This document shows, one piece after another, positions 41,292 to 50,710 of a stretch of DNA of 64,000 nucleotides; the stretch's first letter is position 1; each line of letters opens with the position of its first letter. The notes under the pieces were generated by a model, which worked only from the letters and a program-made list of their open reading frames with translations, did not search any database and was not told where the DNA came from. A program made the position numbers and the translations under genes. The stretch is from an uncultured Collinsella sp. (lineage in GTDB: Bacteria > Actinomycetota > Coriobacteriia > Coriobacteriales > Coriobacteriaceae). The DNA lies in assembly GCA_934630735.1 (NCBI GenBank), contig CAKTWK010000001.1, forward strand, positions 62,001-126,000. Direction: 5' to 3'.

Positions 41292-42257
41292 ATGCCGGGT
41301 AAAAGCCTAGAGAACATGCACGTAGCGGTCTTGGCGGGCGGTCATTCCGCTGAGCGCGAGATCTCGCTCAATTCGGGAAAGAACGTCGTGGCGGCCCTGA
41401 AGGAGGCCGGCTACACTTCGGTGAAGCTGCTTGACACGGCTACCGATGATTTTATGGTAACCATGGCGACCGGTGGTTTCGACGTGGCGTTTATCGCCAT
41501 GCACGGTGCCGGCGGCGAGGATGGCGCCATGCAGGGTGCCATGGAGACCCTGGGTATCCCCTACACGGCCTCGGGTGTGCTCGCGAGCGCCTGCGGTGCC
41601 GACAAGGAGGTCTCGAAGCTCCTGTACGCCAAGGCGGGCATTCCCATTGCTCCCGGCCTTGCGCTCGAAGTGGGCGATGATGTCGATATCGATCATATCG
41701 TCGAGGTTTGTGGCGAGCGCTGCTTTGTGAAGCCGGCCGTTAACGGCTCCAGCTATGGCATCTCCCTGGTCCACGAGCCCTCTGAGCTGCCCGCGGCCAT
41801 CGCCAAGGCGTTTGAGTTTGGCGACAAAGTACTGGTCGAGAAGTGCATCGAGGGTACCGAGATCACCGTCGGCGTATACGGCGAGGATGACGTGCGCGCT
41901 CTGCCGATTGTCGAGATCCGTAAGCCCGAGGACTGCGAGTTCTACGATCTGGACGTGAAGTATGTCGACCCTACGGACATCCATCGCATTCCGGCGCAGA
42001 TTTCGCCCGAGAACTACGCTCGTGCCCAGGAGCTCGCCTGTGCTGCCCATAAGGCACTCGGCTGCCTGGGTATCTCGCGCAGCGACTTTATCGTGAGCGA
42101 GGACGGCCCCGTTATCCTCGAGACCAACACGATTCCCGGCATGACCGATACGTCGTTGTATCCGGATGAGATTCGCCACACCGATGACATGACGTTCCCG
42201 CGGGTCTGTGACAGCCTGATTCGCATGGGGCTTCGTCGAGCGGGCGTTGCATGCTAA
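41292..42257 (+). CDS. ddl: D-alanine-D-alanine ligase
   Basis: Joins two D-alanines for peptidoglycan. The 321-residue ATP-grasp product has GGHSAEREISLNSG near residue 15 and the C-terminal ILETNTIPGMT motif. GGAGGAG lies eight bases ahead of the ATG at 41292. It overlaps the helicase gene downstream by seven bases. Diverges from rlmN with about 85 bases between. Confidence 0.95.
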   Translation: MPGKSLENMHVAVLAGGHSAEREISLNSGKNVVAALKEAGYTSVKLLDTATDDFMVTMATGGFDVAFIAMHGAGGEDGAMQGAMETLGIPYTASGVLASACGADKEVSKLLYAKAGIPIAPGLALEVGDDVDIDHIVEVCGERCFVKPAVNGSSYGISLVHEPSELPAAIAKAFEFGDKVLVEKCIEGTEITVGVYGEDDVRALPIVEIRKPEDCEFYDLDVKYVDPTDIHRIPAQISPENYARAQELACAAHKALGCLGISRSDFIVSEDGPVILETNTIPGMTDTSLYPDEIRHTDDMTFPRVCDSLIRMGLRRAGVAC

Positions 42258-45145
42258 TCGAGGACGCTGTTTCGTCGGGAACGCCGCAGTTTGTCATCGA
42301 TTCTTATGCCACGCTTGCCGAGCGCGCCAAAACCCAAGCGTTTGGTCTCATCGAAGAAGATGTTATCGTCCTCGATACCGAGACCACGGGTCTTTCGGTG
42401 CAGGACAACGAGCTTATCGAGATATCGGCGGCTCGCCTTTCGGGCCGCGAGGTTGTCGATCGCTTCGATACCTTCGTGCATCCCAAGCAGCTGATTCCCG
42501 CCGAGATTACCGAGCTCACGAGCATTACAAACGCCGATGTGGCAGATGCCCCGTCGGCCGTTGAGGCTGTCGCCGCTCTCGCCGATTTTGTCGGCGGCTG
42601 CCCGGTGATCGCACATAACGCCACTTTCGACCGTTCGTTTATCGAGTCGGTCAAGGGCGGCGTCAACGTCAGTGACATCTGGATCGATTCGCTGGCACTG
42701 TCGCGCATCGCGCTTCCGCGCCTGGCCTCGCATAAGCTGTCTTTCATGGCCGACCTGTTTGGCTGCGACTCGGTGTCGCACCGCGCCAACGCCGATGTCG
42801 ACGCCTTGTGTGGTGTGTGGCGCGTGTTGCTCGTGGCGCTCACCGACTTGCCTCAGGGCTTGATGGCGCGCCTGGCCGACATGCACCCCGACGTACCCTG
42901 GTCCTATCGTCCCATCTTCTCCTTCTTGGCGGGACAGAACCCCGGTTCCATCTTCTCTCTCAGCGCCGCCCGCGCCGACGTACTCAAGGCCGATCGGGCC
43001 GATGATCGCGTTGATGCGGACGAGCTACCGGTCCTTAAGATGCCGAGCCGCGAGGAAATCGAGGCGGACTATGCCCCAGGCGGCCTGGTCAATCGCATGT
43101 ATCCCACCTACGAGCCGCGCGATGAGCAGATTGCGATGGCGCTCGAGGTCCGTGACGCACTCGTTACGGGAACGCATCGCGTGATTGAGGCGGGGACGGG
43201 CGTCGGCAAATCGATGGCTTATCTGGTGCCTTTTGCCGAGGCCGCGCGCCGCAACAACATCACGGTTGGTATCGCGACTAAATCGAATAATCTTGCCGAC
43301 CAGCTCATGTATCACGAGCTGCCCAAACTTGCCGAGCGGCTGGACGGAGGCCTATCGTTTTGCGCCCTCAAGGGCTATGACCACTATCCGTGCCTGCGCA
43401 AGCTTGAGCGCATGAGCCGTAGCCAAGTCGAAATTACGACTAAGCGTGATCCTGCCGACACGCTTACGGCAGTCGCGGTCATCATGGCGTACGTGTGTCA
43501 GTCGGCCGATGGTGACCTCGACTCGCTCGGCATTCGCTGGCGCAGCGTCAACCGTCCCGACTTTACGACGGCGTCGCGCGAGTGCGCCCGTCGCCTATGC
43601 CCGTTTTTCCCCGATAAATGCCTGGTCCACGGCGCCCGCCGTCGCGCGGCGCATGCCGATGTGGTGGTCACCAACCATTCCCTGTTGTTCCGCAATGTTG
43701 CGGCCGAGGGCAGAATCTTGCCTCCGATTCGTCACTGGGTGATCGATGAGGCCCACTCCATCGAGCGCGAGGCGCGCCGTCAATGGGCGCGCGTGGTGTC
43801 GGCGGATGAATCGCGCGTTCTGTTTGAGCGTTTGGGCGGCTCGAGCACCGGCGCGCTGAGCCAGGTTTCCCGCGATTTGGCAACCTCGGAGGGCTCTACG
43901 CTCTACCTGGGTCTTACCGCCAAGGCGACGTCGACGGTTGTACGTGCAAGCATGGCGATTGCCGATGTGTTTGACGGCGTTCGCGAGCTTGGCCGCCGTG
44001 CCCGCGGGGGCTACGACAATGCGAACCTATGGATTGGCCCCGAGCTGCGCGAATCTGACGACTGGCATGATTTCTTACAGTCGGCCTACACTGCCATCGA
44101 CGCATTGGAACAAGCTGACAAGAGCGTCGACGCGCTGGTACAAGCCGTTGCCTCCGACAAGCCCGAGGTTGTTGTCGACCTGGGTGATATCTCGCGCCGC
44201 CTGCATGAGCTTGCCGAGAACCTCAAACTCATCATCGACGGTACCGACGAACACTACGTGTACTCGCTGCAAGTCAATCGCAGATTGCGCGCCGGCGGCG
44301 AGTCGATGACCGCGGAGCGCATCGATATTGGTGAGGCCTTGGCAACCGAGTGGCTGCCCGAGGTCCACACGGCTATCTTTGCATCGGCGACCATGACGGT
44401 TTCCAAGAGCTTTGAGCACTTTAACCATGCCGTCGGCCTCGATCGCATCGGTGCCTCGACATCATCGTCGCTGCACTTGGATTCGAGCTACGACTTCGAT
44501 TCGAATATGGCCGTGGTCGTGGCTGGGGATATTCCCGATCCGCGCGACCGTGAAGGCTATCTTTCGGCGCTCGAGCGCGTACTGGTCGACGCTCATCTTG
44601 CCATGGGCGGCTCGGTGCTCACGCTGTTCACCAACAGGCGTGACATGGAGGAGCTGTACGCTCGCGTCGAGCCCAAGATGGCTCGTGCGGGCCTGGAACT
44701 CAACTGCCAGCAGCGCAACTCGTCTCCTCGCCGTCTGCGCGATCGCTTTATCAACGAACCGACCTCGTCGCTCTTTGCGCTTAAGGCCTTTTGGGAAGGG
44801 TTTGACGCCAGTGGCGAGACGTTGCGCTGCGTCATCATCCCCAAGCTGCCGTTCTCGAGCCCCACGGACCCGCTATCATGCGAGCGCAATCTGCGCGAAG
44901 ACCGCGCTTGGGCGCGCTATTCGCTGCCCGAGGCCGTGCTCGAGGTCAAGCAGGCAGCCGGTCGCCTCATTCGCTCATCGACCGATTGTGGCGTACTCAT
45001 CTTGGCCGACCCGCGCCTGGTGACGAAGGGCTACGGCAAGAAATTCTTAACGTCGCTGCCCACGAGCTCCTATCAGCGCATCGAATCGGCACAAATCGGG
45101 CACTATCTACAGCTGTGGCGCGCACGCCACGAGCGGCGCCGCTAA
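42251..45145 (+). CDS. dinG: DinG-family helicase fused to a DnaQ-type exonuclease
   Basis: A 964-residue fusion. The N-terminal 190 residues form a DEDDh exonuclease (VLDTETTG near residue 40, HNATFDRSF near 123, HRANADVDA near 178), as in DnaQ. The rest is an XPD-like superfamily 2 helicase: Walker A EAGTGVGKSMAYL near 317, four-cysteine Fe-S region (CLRKLERM to CPFFPDKC) and DEAH box VIDEAHSIER near 497. Such fusions are common in Gram-positive bacteria; roles include repair of recombination or replication intermediates. It overlaps ddl by seven bases. Convergent with the WYL regulator pair, whose last codons overlap it by four bases. Confidence 0.92.
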   Translation: MLIEDAVSSGTPQFVIDSYATLAERAKTQAFGLIEEDVIVLDTETTGLSVQDNELIEISAARLSGREVVDRFDTFVHPKQLIPAEITELTSITNADVADAPSAVEAVAALADFVGGCPVIAHNATFDRSFIESVKGGVNVSDIWIDSLALSRIALPRLASHKLSFMADLFGCDSVSHRANADVDALCGVWRVLLVALTDLPQGLMARLADMHPDVPWSYRPIFSFLAGQNPGSIFSLSAARADVLKADRADDRVDADELPVLKMPSREEIEADYAPGGLVNRMYPTYEPRDEQIAMALEVRDALVTGTHRVIEAGTGVGKSMAYLVPFAEAARRNNITVGIATKSNNLADQLMYHELPKLAERLDGGLSFCALKGYDHYPCLRKLERMSRSQVEITTKRDPADTLTAVAVIMAYVCQSADGDLDSLGIRWRSVNRPDFTTASRECARRLCPFFPDKCLVHGARRRAAHADVVVTNHSLLFRNVAAEGRILPPIRHWVIDEAHSIEREARRQWARVVSADESRVLFERLGGSSTGALSQVSRDLATSEGSTLYLGLTAKATSTVVRASMAIADVFDGVRELGRRARGGYDNANLWIGPELRESDDWHDFLQSAYTAIDALEQADKSVDALVQAVASDKPEVVVDLGDISRRLHELAENLKLIIDGTDEHYVYSLQVNRRLRAGGESMTAERIDIGEALATEWLPEVHTAIFASATMTVSKSFEHFNHAVGLDRIGASTSSSLHLDSSYDFDSNMAVVVAGDIPDPRDREGYLSALERVLVDAHLAMGGSVLTLFTNRRDMEELYARVEPKMARAGLELNCQQRNSSPRRLRDRFINEPTSSLFALKAFWEGFDASGETLRCVIIPKLPFSSPTDPLSCERNLREDRAWARYSLPEAVLEVKQAAGRLIRSSTDCGVLILADPRLVTKGYGKKFLTSLPTSSYQRIESAQIGHYLQLWRARHERRR

Positions 45146-46059
45146 AGCGGACAGACGAGAGATTTTGCCATATCGCACAGACGCTCTGACAGGGCGGGGT
45201 CATCCAAGATGCGGATGGCCCCGCCCGCTGCGATTACCTGGCTTAGCAGCCAGCGCTCGGAGCCGTAGCGTACATTCACTGTCGAGCTGTCCGCCCCATT
45301 TGGTTCAATCGACATGATGCCGGGCCAGTCTAGGCGCTCTGCCAAGGCGCGCGGCATGAGAAGCTTCGCGCTCCGCTCCGCCTGGGCAAGGGAGTCATGG
45401 AGGGTCGCGGGCTCCGGTGCGTGGCGCACGACGGAGTCGTCGGTCAAGACCAGGTCCTCGATTTTATCCATACGATAGGTACGCTGTTCGTCGATCGCGA
45501 CATCCCAGGCAATCAGATACGTTTGGTCGCCGTTTGTTGCGATGCGCAAGGGGTCGACCAAACGCTCGCGCGCTTGTGTGTCATCCATCGAGCGATACGA
45601 GATGCGGCAGCGAACGCCGTCCCGAATGGCGCAGCTCAGCTGCTGCCAGTGCGATCCGTGGGCGACGGTGTCAAAGACGCGCTGGTTGTAGCCGAGCTCT
45701 TTGGGGAGAAGGGCGCGCCGTATTCGAGCCGCCGCTTGGGGTTCGATCCCCAGTGATTCAAGTTCATGGTTGAGCACAGCGCCCTCGGCGGCACTCAGAC
45801 GTAGCGGTAGCACGCGCCCCGCATCACCGGTGATGACCACGCACTCGCCGCGGCGTTCGCAGATAATACGTGCGCCCGATTCTCGGTCCGCAAGCGTCGA
45901 GACGATCTCGAGAATCTCGTCGAGCGATGCCCCCGTGATATCAAAGCGACAGCAAAGCTCGTCTCGTGTCATGCCATTCTCGCCGGCGGCGTAGAGGGCC
46001 TCCATGATGTCGATGGCGCGCGAGAGTCTTTGCTCGCTGGTGAGTTTACGCACGGGCAT
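45142..46059 (-). CDS. WYL-domain transcription regulator (PafC-like)
   Basis: A 305-residue protein with an N-terminal winged helix (LTSEQRLSRAIDIMEALYAAGE) and a WYL domain (about 135-230; TYLIAWDVAIDEQRTYRMDKIEDL). In mycobacteria the PafB-PafC pair senses DNA damage, possibly through single-stranded DNA, and activates repair genes independently of LexA. Its start overlaps the end of the upstream paralogue by 14 bases. The convergent DinG helicase next to it fits a repair theme. The gene symbol is left blank because the match is by family only. Confidence 0.85.
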   Translation of the reverse strand: MPVRKLTSEQRLSRAIDIMEALYAAGENGMTRDELCCRFDITGASLDEILEIVSTLADRESGARIICERRGECVVITGDAGRVLPLRLSAAEGAVLNHELESLGIEPQAAARIRRALLPKELGYNQRVFDTVAHGSHWQQLSCAIRDGVRCRISYRSMDDTQARERLVDPLRIATNGDQTYLIAWDVAIDEQRTYRMDKIEDLVLTDDSVVRHAPEPATLHDSLAQAERSAKLLMPRALAERLDWPGIMSIEPNGADSSTVNVRYGSERWLLSQVIAAGGAIRILDDPALSERLCDMAKSLVCPL

Positions 46060-47068
46060 GCTCGTGCACCGTCCTTTCGATGAGGTGATTCCATGCCTGT
46101 TTGAGAGAATCGGGGGCGACGGGCCTCATGCCATCCATGGCATGGGCCATACAAAACGAGGCTGCGGCTTCAAAGTCGCGCACGTCAACGGCCCAGGTCC
46201 AACCTGCTTCGGTGCGCATGAGTTCGCCTCGTCCGCGTGTGAGACCGTTGATCATATCGGCCTGCGCTTCACGCGCGAACGAGAACGTAGCCGCAACGGG
46301 TGGGCGGTCGGCAAAATCGAACTCAAAGAATAAGTAATCGTTGAGGTTGAAATCCGCAGGAATGGCGTAGGCTTTCGAAGGTCTCCAGGCGCGAATGATG
46401 CGGTCGCAGCGGAATGTTCTGATATTGCCGGTGGCGTTGTCGAGGCCGCAGAAGTATGCCGTACCCTCGCGCTCGAACATGCCGTAGACGCAAACGGTCC
46501 GCTCGCGTTGTTCGCCGCGTCCGTTTTGGTACAAAAAGCGCAGCGCGCAACGATCGGCAAAGGCGCTCCATACCGCATCGACGGCGGGAGAGCGGCGGAT
46601 CGGTGCCTCTCCTGTCGTCGACAGGCCGGTGAGGTAGGCAATCTTGGAGCGAATGTCGGCAAGCGGCGCGGCAAAGGCGGATGAGCCTGCCGCGAGTGTC
46701 TGGTCGATGGCATCGAGCAGGATGTCGGCGTCGTCTGCGGTGATGAGACCGCCAGCGGCAAACGTGTGCTCGCGGTCGATCGTCCACGCGCTCTCCTCGG
46801 TTTCCTGCGCTCCGGCAGCACGAACCTCCCTGATAACGATGCCGCGTTCGAGCAGCTTGTCGCGATCGCGGCGGAACTTGCGCTTGTCTGAGTCGATATT
46901 GCCCGAGCCGTATCCCAAATCGGAATCCAGGACGATTTGCTCGGTCGTCAGCGGTTCGGGAGAACTGTTGAGTACAAAGAAAAGGTTGAGGATGCGCTGA
47001 GCCGTTTTATCGAAACCGGGCTCGGGTGCCCCCTTTTTAATTGTCGCGGTCGCGTCGCTTGCCGTCAT
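46046..47068 (-). CDS. WYL-domain transcription regulator (PafB-like)
   Basis: A 340-residue protein with an N-terminal helix-turn-helix region (FDKTAQRILNLFFVLNSSPEPLTTEQI) and a WYL-type domain (about 170-250: RFLYQNGRGEQRERTVCVYGMFERE). It is the first of two paralogues in tandem, the layout of pafBC. The ATG at 47068 has GAGGA upstream. Paralogy and overlap suggest the two act as a heterodimer. Confidence 0.85.
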   Translation of the reverse strand: MTASDATATIKKGAPEPGFDKTAQRILNLFFVLNSSPEPLTTEQIVLDSDLGYGSGNIDSDKRKFRRDRDKLLERGIVIREVRAAGAQETEESAWTIDREHTFAAGGLITADDADILLDAIDQTLAAGSSAFAAPLADIRSKIAYLTGLSTTGEAPIRRSPAVDAVWSAFADRCALRFLYQNGRGEQRERTVCVYGMFEREGTAYFCGLDNATGNIRTFRCDRIIRAWRPSKAYAIPADFNLNDYLFFEFDFADRPPVAATFSFAREAQADMINGLTRGRGELMRTEAGWTWAVDVRDFEAAASFCMAHAMDGMRPVAPDSLKQAWNHLIERTVHEHARA

Positions 47069-47266
47069 AGAATCCTCGCATGGGAAGGTCGTTTGATGCC
47101 ATGATTTTAGTCCGATATGGAGATTAGGCTATATCCTTGTCCGCTCGCGGCGTTAAGATGGCCCGAATTCGGTCGTTTGCGCTCGCTCGGGGTATACTTT
47201 CGACTATATACGGTTCTAATGTGCATGCATTGGGCCTATTTGTCGGATTATGGATGTGGAGCGCAC

Positions 47267-50200
47267 ATGGCGAACACCCAGAACTATATTAACCACCTGC
47301 TGCAGAACACCGGCATTACGCCGGCGTGCAGTGAAGAAGAGCGCCTGGCTGCCGAGGATATCGCTCAGATTTTCCGCAACCACGGCTTTGACCCCGAGGT
47401 GCAGGAATTTAATGCTCCCGCGCCCAGCAGGTTGGCGTTTGCCGTTACCGGTATTCTGGCGTTTGCCGGCGCCCTGCTGATGGGCATCGGCGGCGGTATC
47501 GGCTTGGTTGGCACCTTGCTGGCCATTGTCGGTGCCGTGCTCTATGTGCTCGAGCGCACGGGACATCCCGTGGTTTCGCGCCTGGGAAAGACCGGTGTGA
47601 GCCAAAATGTCATCGCCTATCACAAGGCCTCGGGCCCGCTTGCGTCTCCGCGCAACCGCCCGGTCGTCGTGGTGGCGCACTATGATTCCCCCCGTGCCGA
47701 GCTCCTTGCTCGCGAGCCCTACGCTCCGTATCGCGCGCTTATCGCCAAGCTCCTGCCTGTCGCCACGATCGCACCCGCGGCTGTTGCCATCCTGCGTATC
47801 CTGCCGCTCCCCGGCGTGCTCAAGGTGCTGCTGTGGGTTGTCGCGATTCTGGCCTCCCTTGTGGCACTGGCTAACGCCGCCAATATCATCTCCAACCGTT
47901 TTGTGCTTCCCTACACGTCTGGCGCAGTGTGCAACAAGTCCTCTGTTGCCGCCATGCTCGGTGTCATGGACAACGTTGCCCCCTATCAGGGCGAAAACGA
48001 GTTCCCCGACGACATTCCATTCGATACCTATTTTGGCGAGCAGAAGCGTCGCGCCGAGGAGATGGCGCGCGCGGCGGCCGAGTATGCCGCGGCCCAGCAG
48101 CAAAACGACTACGGCAACACCATTGAATATGAGGAACCTTCCTACGACGAGGACGAGTTTGGCCAGCCGGTGGCGCCTGTCGATGTACCCGAGCAGGACG
48201 AGGCTTTTGATGGACAGATCGATGGTTTTGAGGGTGCCTCTGCCGACGAGACGCTGATCGGCGTTATCGCGCCCGAGGCTCAAGACCAGACTGCCCAGGC
48301 CGAAGTGTCCACCGAGGAAAAGTCCACCGCCGAGCCGGCGGAGGAGCCCGCGGTGGTCGAAGTCGCCGAGCCCAAGCCCAAGCTCTATCGCAATGCCGCC
48401 GGCAATATCCGCTTTGGTTCGGATGCCATCCGTGCGCTCGGCATGCTGCCCGAGTCCTGCACGCTCGATTACGAAGAGGGCGAGGAGCCGGCGTTTGAGC
48501 CGGAGCCTGCTCCTGTTGCACAGGAGCCTGAGCCCGCGGCCAATACGGCTGCTGCTCCCGCCGAGCCGGTCGCTGCCCCTGTTGCTGCCGCGGAGTCTGA
48601 CGCAAAGCCCGCACTCGATCCTGCAGCCGGTCTGGATATTCTGGCACCTGCCGCTCCGGCACAGGTTGAAGACGAGACCGCCGACGAAGACTATGACGAG
48701 TATCCGCAGCGCGTGTCCTATGAGAGCGACACCGATTTCTCGGCCGAGATTCCCTCGACAACGCCTCATGCCGATATCGCTTCCGCGTTCTCCTCAATTG
48801 GTGCCAGCGCTTCTAGCTTCTTTAAGGGTGCCTTTACGAAGGGAAAGAAGTTCGTCGACGACTTTGAGGAAAAGCGCGCCGCTGCCCGCGAGGCCGCCGA
48901 GCGGGAGGCCATCGCCCAGCAGCAGGCCGCCGAGGCCGAGCGTGAGCGTGCGGCACAGGAGTTCGAGCAGAGCGAGGCCGAGCAGCCGGAGCCTGCCGAT
49001 GTCGCCGACGCCACGACGTCCTTCGAGGCTCCGCAGCCGACATCCGCTGGCGCTGCCGATGCTACGACGTCTTTTGATGCGCAGCAGCCGGTCGATAGCA
49101 CCATGTCATTTGATGCCACGATGACGTTTGAGAAGCAGGGCACCGCAATTGCCGAGCCTCTCCCCATCTCCGATGATGCCCAGGACGCCGCCGATGATTC
49201 GGTTATCGACGAGGCCGATTCCGTTGAAGCCAACGCACCCGAGCAGGTCGAGGCTCCTGCGATGGAGCAGGAGTCCCCTGCGGCTGACGAGGCTCCCAAG
49301 ACGGATGTGTCCAGGCCTTATTCTACGCAGATCTTTACCATGCCCGCGCCGAGCGACCCCGGCGCCACGGTGGCCAATGTCGCTCCCACGCAGGACGAGA
49401 CGGTTGACTCCCTCATGGCGCAGATTTCGTCTCAGGTGCCTCCGCGCCAGCAAATGAATATCCCCGATCCGGCCTCCGCGCCTGCGCCCTCTTCGTCGCC
49501 ACTGGCTTCGGTCCCCGATCCGTCGCTGCCTTCGATGCAACAGGCCAATGTCGCGTCCCGCACGTCGCTGTTCGATCTTCCCGATCCTTCGGCGCAGACA
49601 AATGATCCCTTTGCGACGGCGCAGGGCCCCGAGCCCACATCGGCACCGGTCGCGACCCCCATGCCCATCTCCGCGGGCGCACAGCCGCTCGAGACCATCT
49701 CGGCTCCTGCTTCGACGGGCGCCAAGCCGCAGAAGCGTGGCCTGGGTGGCTTGTTCGGTCGTAAAAAGAAGAATGAGCAGGACAGCATGAGCGACTGGCT
49801 GGGCGTCGAGGTCGATTACGATGCCAAGAAGTCTGGCCGCGGCATTGGCTCGTGGGATAACTTCGAGGATGACGACGACGGTTGGAAGGGCGGCGCCACC
49901 TCATCCGATGGTGCTTCTGCCGAGGATATGCTCTCGGCCGTTGCCTCCATGGGTGACGATGAGCTGCTCGGCCACGATATCTGGTTCGTCGCAACGGGCG
50001 CGTCCGATTGCGACGGCGCCGGCATGAGGGCGTTTTTGGCCTCGCATCGTGACAAGCTCCGCGGTGTGTTCTTCATCAACCTTGAGTCTATCGGTGCCGG
50101 CAGGCTTTCGGTGGTAACGGTCGAGGGCGAGCAGCAGCTGTTTAAGGGCGATCGCCGCATCATGAATCTTGTCAGCAAGGTGTGTAAGTCGTTCCACGTC

Positions 50201-50404
50201 GATTGCGGTGCGTTCGAGATGCCCTATGCAAAAACCGATGCATCCGCAGCGCTCGAGGCGAGCCGTCGTGCCCTTACGATCGCCGGTGTGGACGGCCCGC
50301 GCCTTGCCTGCGCTCGCACCGAGGATGACCTGCCGTACAACGTCAATCCGACCAATATCGCTACGGTGTCCGAGGTCGTGACCGAGGTCATTCGCCGTTC
50401 GTAG
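47267..50404 (+). CDS. Membrane M28-peptidase-like protein with a long disordered insertion, probably inactive
   Basis: A 1045-residue protein. It has two membrane-helix regions (about 60-97 and 160-210) around an M28-like segment with VVVVAHYDSPRAE (H138, D140). The fold resumes near residue 900 (HDIWFVATGASDCDGAGMRAF, INLESIGAGR). Between them lie about 650 residues rich in Ala, Pro, Glu and Asp, with coiled stretches. Compared with M28 peptidases, the second metal Asp (usually in a G-x-D-N motif) is replaced in GAVCNKSS, the Glu-Glu pair by Ser-Asp, and the late His is missing. So catalysis is doubtful. The ATG at 47267 (MANTQNYIN) has GGAG five bases upstream. It may act as an envelope scaffold; function unknown. 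Confidence 0.75.
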   Translation: MANTQNYINHLLQNTGITPACSEEERLAAEDIAQIFRNHGFDPEVQEFNAPAPSRLAFAVTGILAFAGALLMGIGGGIGLVGTLLAIVGAVLYVLERTGHPVVSRLGKTGVSQNVIAYHKASGPLASPRNRPVVVVAHYDSPRAELLAREPYAPYRALIAKLLPVATIAPAAVAILRILPLPGVLKVLLWVVAILASLVALANAANIISNRFVLPYTSGAVCNKSSVAAMLGVMDNVAPYQGENEFPDDIPFDTYFGEQKRRAEEMARAAAEYAAAQQQNDYGNTIEYEEPSYDEDEFGQPVAPVDVPEQDEAFDGQIDGFEGASADETLIGVIAPEAQDQTAQAEVSTEEKSTAEPAEEPAVVEVAEPKPKLYRNAAGNIRFGSDAIRALGMLPESCTLDYEEGEEPAFEPEPAPVAQEPEPAANTAAAPAEPVAAPVAAAESDAKPALDPAAGLDILAPAAPAQVEDETADEDYDEYPQRVSYESDTDFSAEIPSTTPHADIASAFSSIGASASSFFKGAFTKGKKFVDDFEEKRAAAREAAEREAIAQQQAAEAERERAAQEFEQSEAEQPEPADVADATTSFEAPQPTSAGAADATTSFDAQQPVDSTMSFDATMTFEKQGTAIAEPLPISDDAQDAADDSVIDEADSVEANAPEQVEAPAMEQESPAADEAPKTDVSRPYSTQIFTMPAPSDPGATVANVAPTQDETVDSLMAQISSQVPPRQQMNIPDPASAPAPSSSPLASVPDPSLPSMQQANVASRTSLFDLPDPSAQTNDPFATAQGPEPTSAPVATPMPISAGAQPLETISAPASTGAKPQKRGLGGLFGRKKKNEQDSMSDWLGVEVDYDAKKSGRGIGSWDNFEDDDDGWKGGATSSDGASAEDMLSAVASMGDDELLGHDIWFVATGASDCDGAGMRAFLASHRDKLRGVFFINLESIGAGRLSVVTVEGEQQLFKGDRRIMNLVSKVCKSFHVDCGAFEMPYAKTDASAALEASRRALTIAGVDGPRLACARTEDDLPYNVNPTNIATVSEVVTEVIRRS

Positions 50405-50426
50405 ACAGACCCGCTAAGGAGTCAGC

Positions 50427-50645
50427 GTGTTTTCGTACATCAAGCGCCATTGGCCCATCTATCTGATTTTGACCCTGATCGCTATCGCATTGGGTTTTGG
50501 GGCCGCGTATGTCGTTGGCGTTAAGGGCTCGACGCCCGAGACAACAATGAACGAAGAGGTGGAGCAAGAGCAAAGCTTGGGTGCCGACGGTATTTCCGAG
50601 TCCGATCAGGCAGCCATCGATGGCGGTTCGTCATCTGCTGAATAG
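50427..50645 (+). CDS. Small membrane protein
   Basis: A 72-residue protein with one N-terminal membrane helix (about 9-31) and an acidic, Ser-rich tail. The start is a GTG (50427) preceded by TAAGGAG. It lies 22 bases after the peptidase-like gene on the same strand, so it is likely co-transcribed and perhaps a partner. Family unknown. A strong terminator follows. Confidence 0.75.
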   Translation: MFSYIKRHWPIYLILTLIAIALGFGAAYVVGVKGSTPETTMNEEVEQEQSLGADGISESDQAAIDGGSSSAE

Positions 50646-50665
50646 CCGATTCATCGTTTATGCCC

Positions 50666-50704
50666 AAGGCGGGCGAGCCGGGAGACTGGCTCGCCCGCTT
50701 TTTT
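50666..50704 (+). terminator. Terminator after the small membrane protein gene
   Basis: A perfect 11-bp stem GCGGGCGAGCC with its complement is followed by TTTTTT. It also lies just beyond the convergent adhesin stop. Confidence 0.9.
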
Positions 50705-50710
50705 ACCGTG

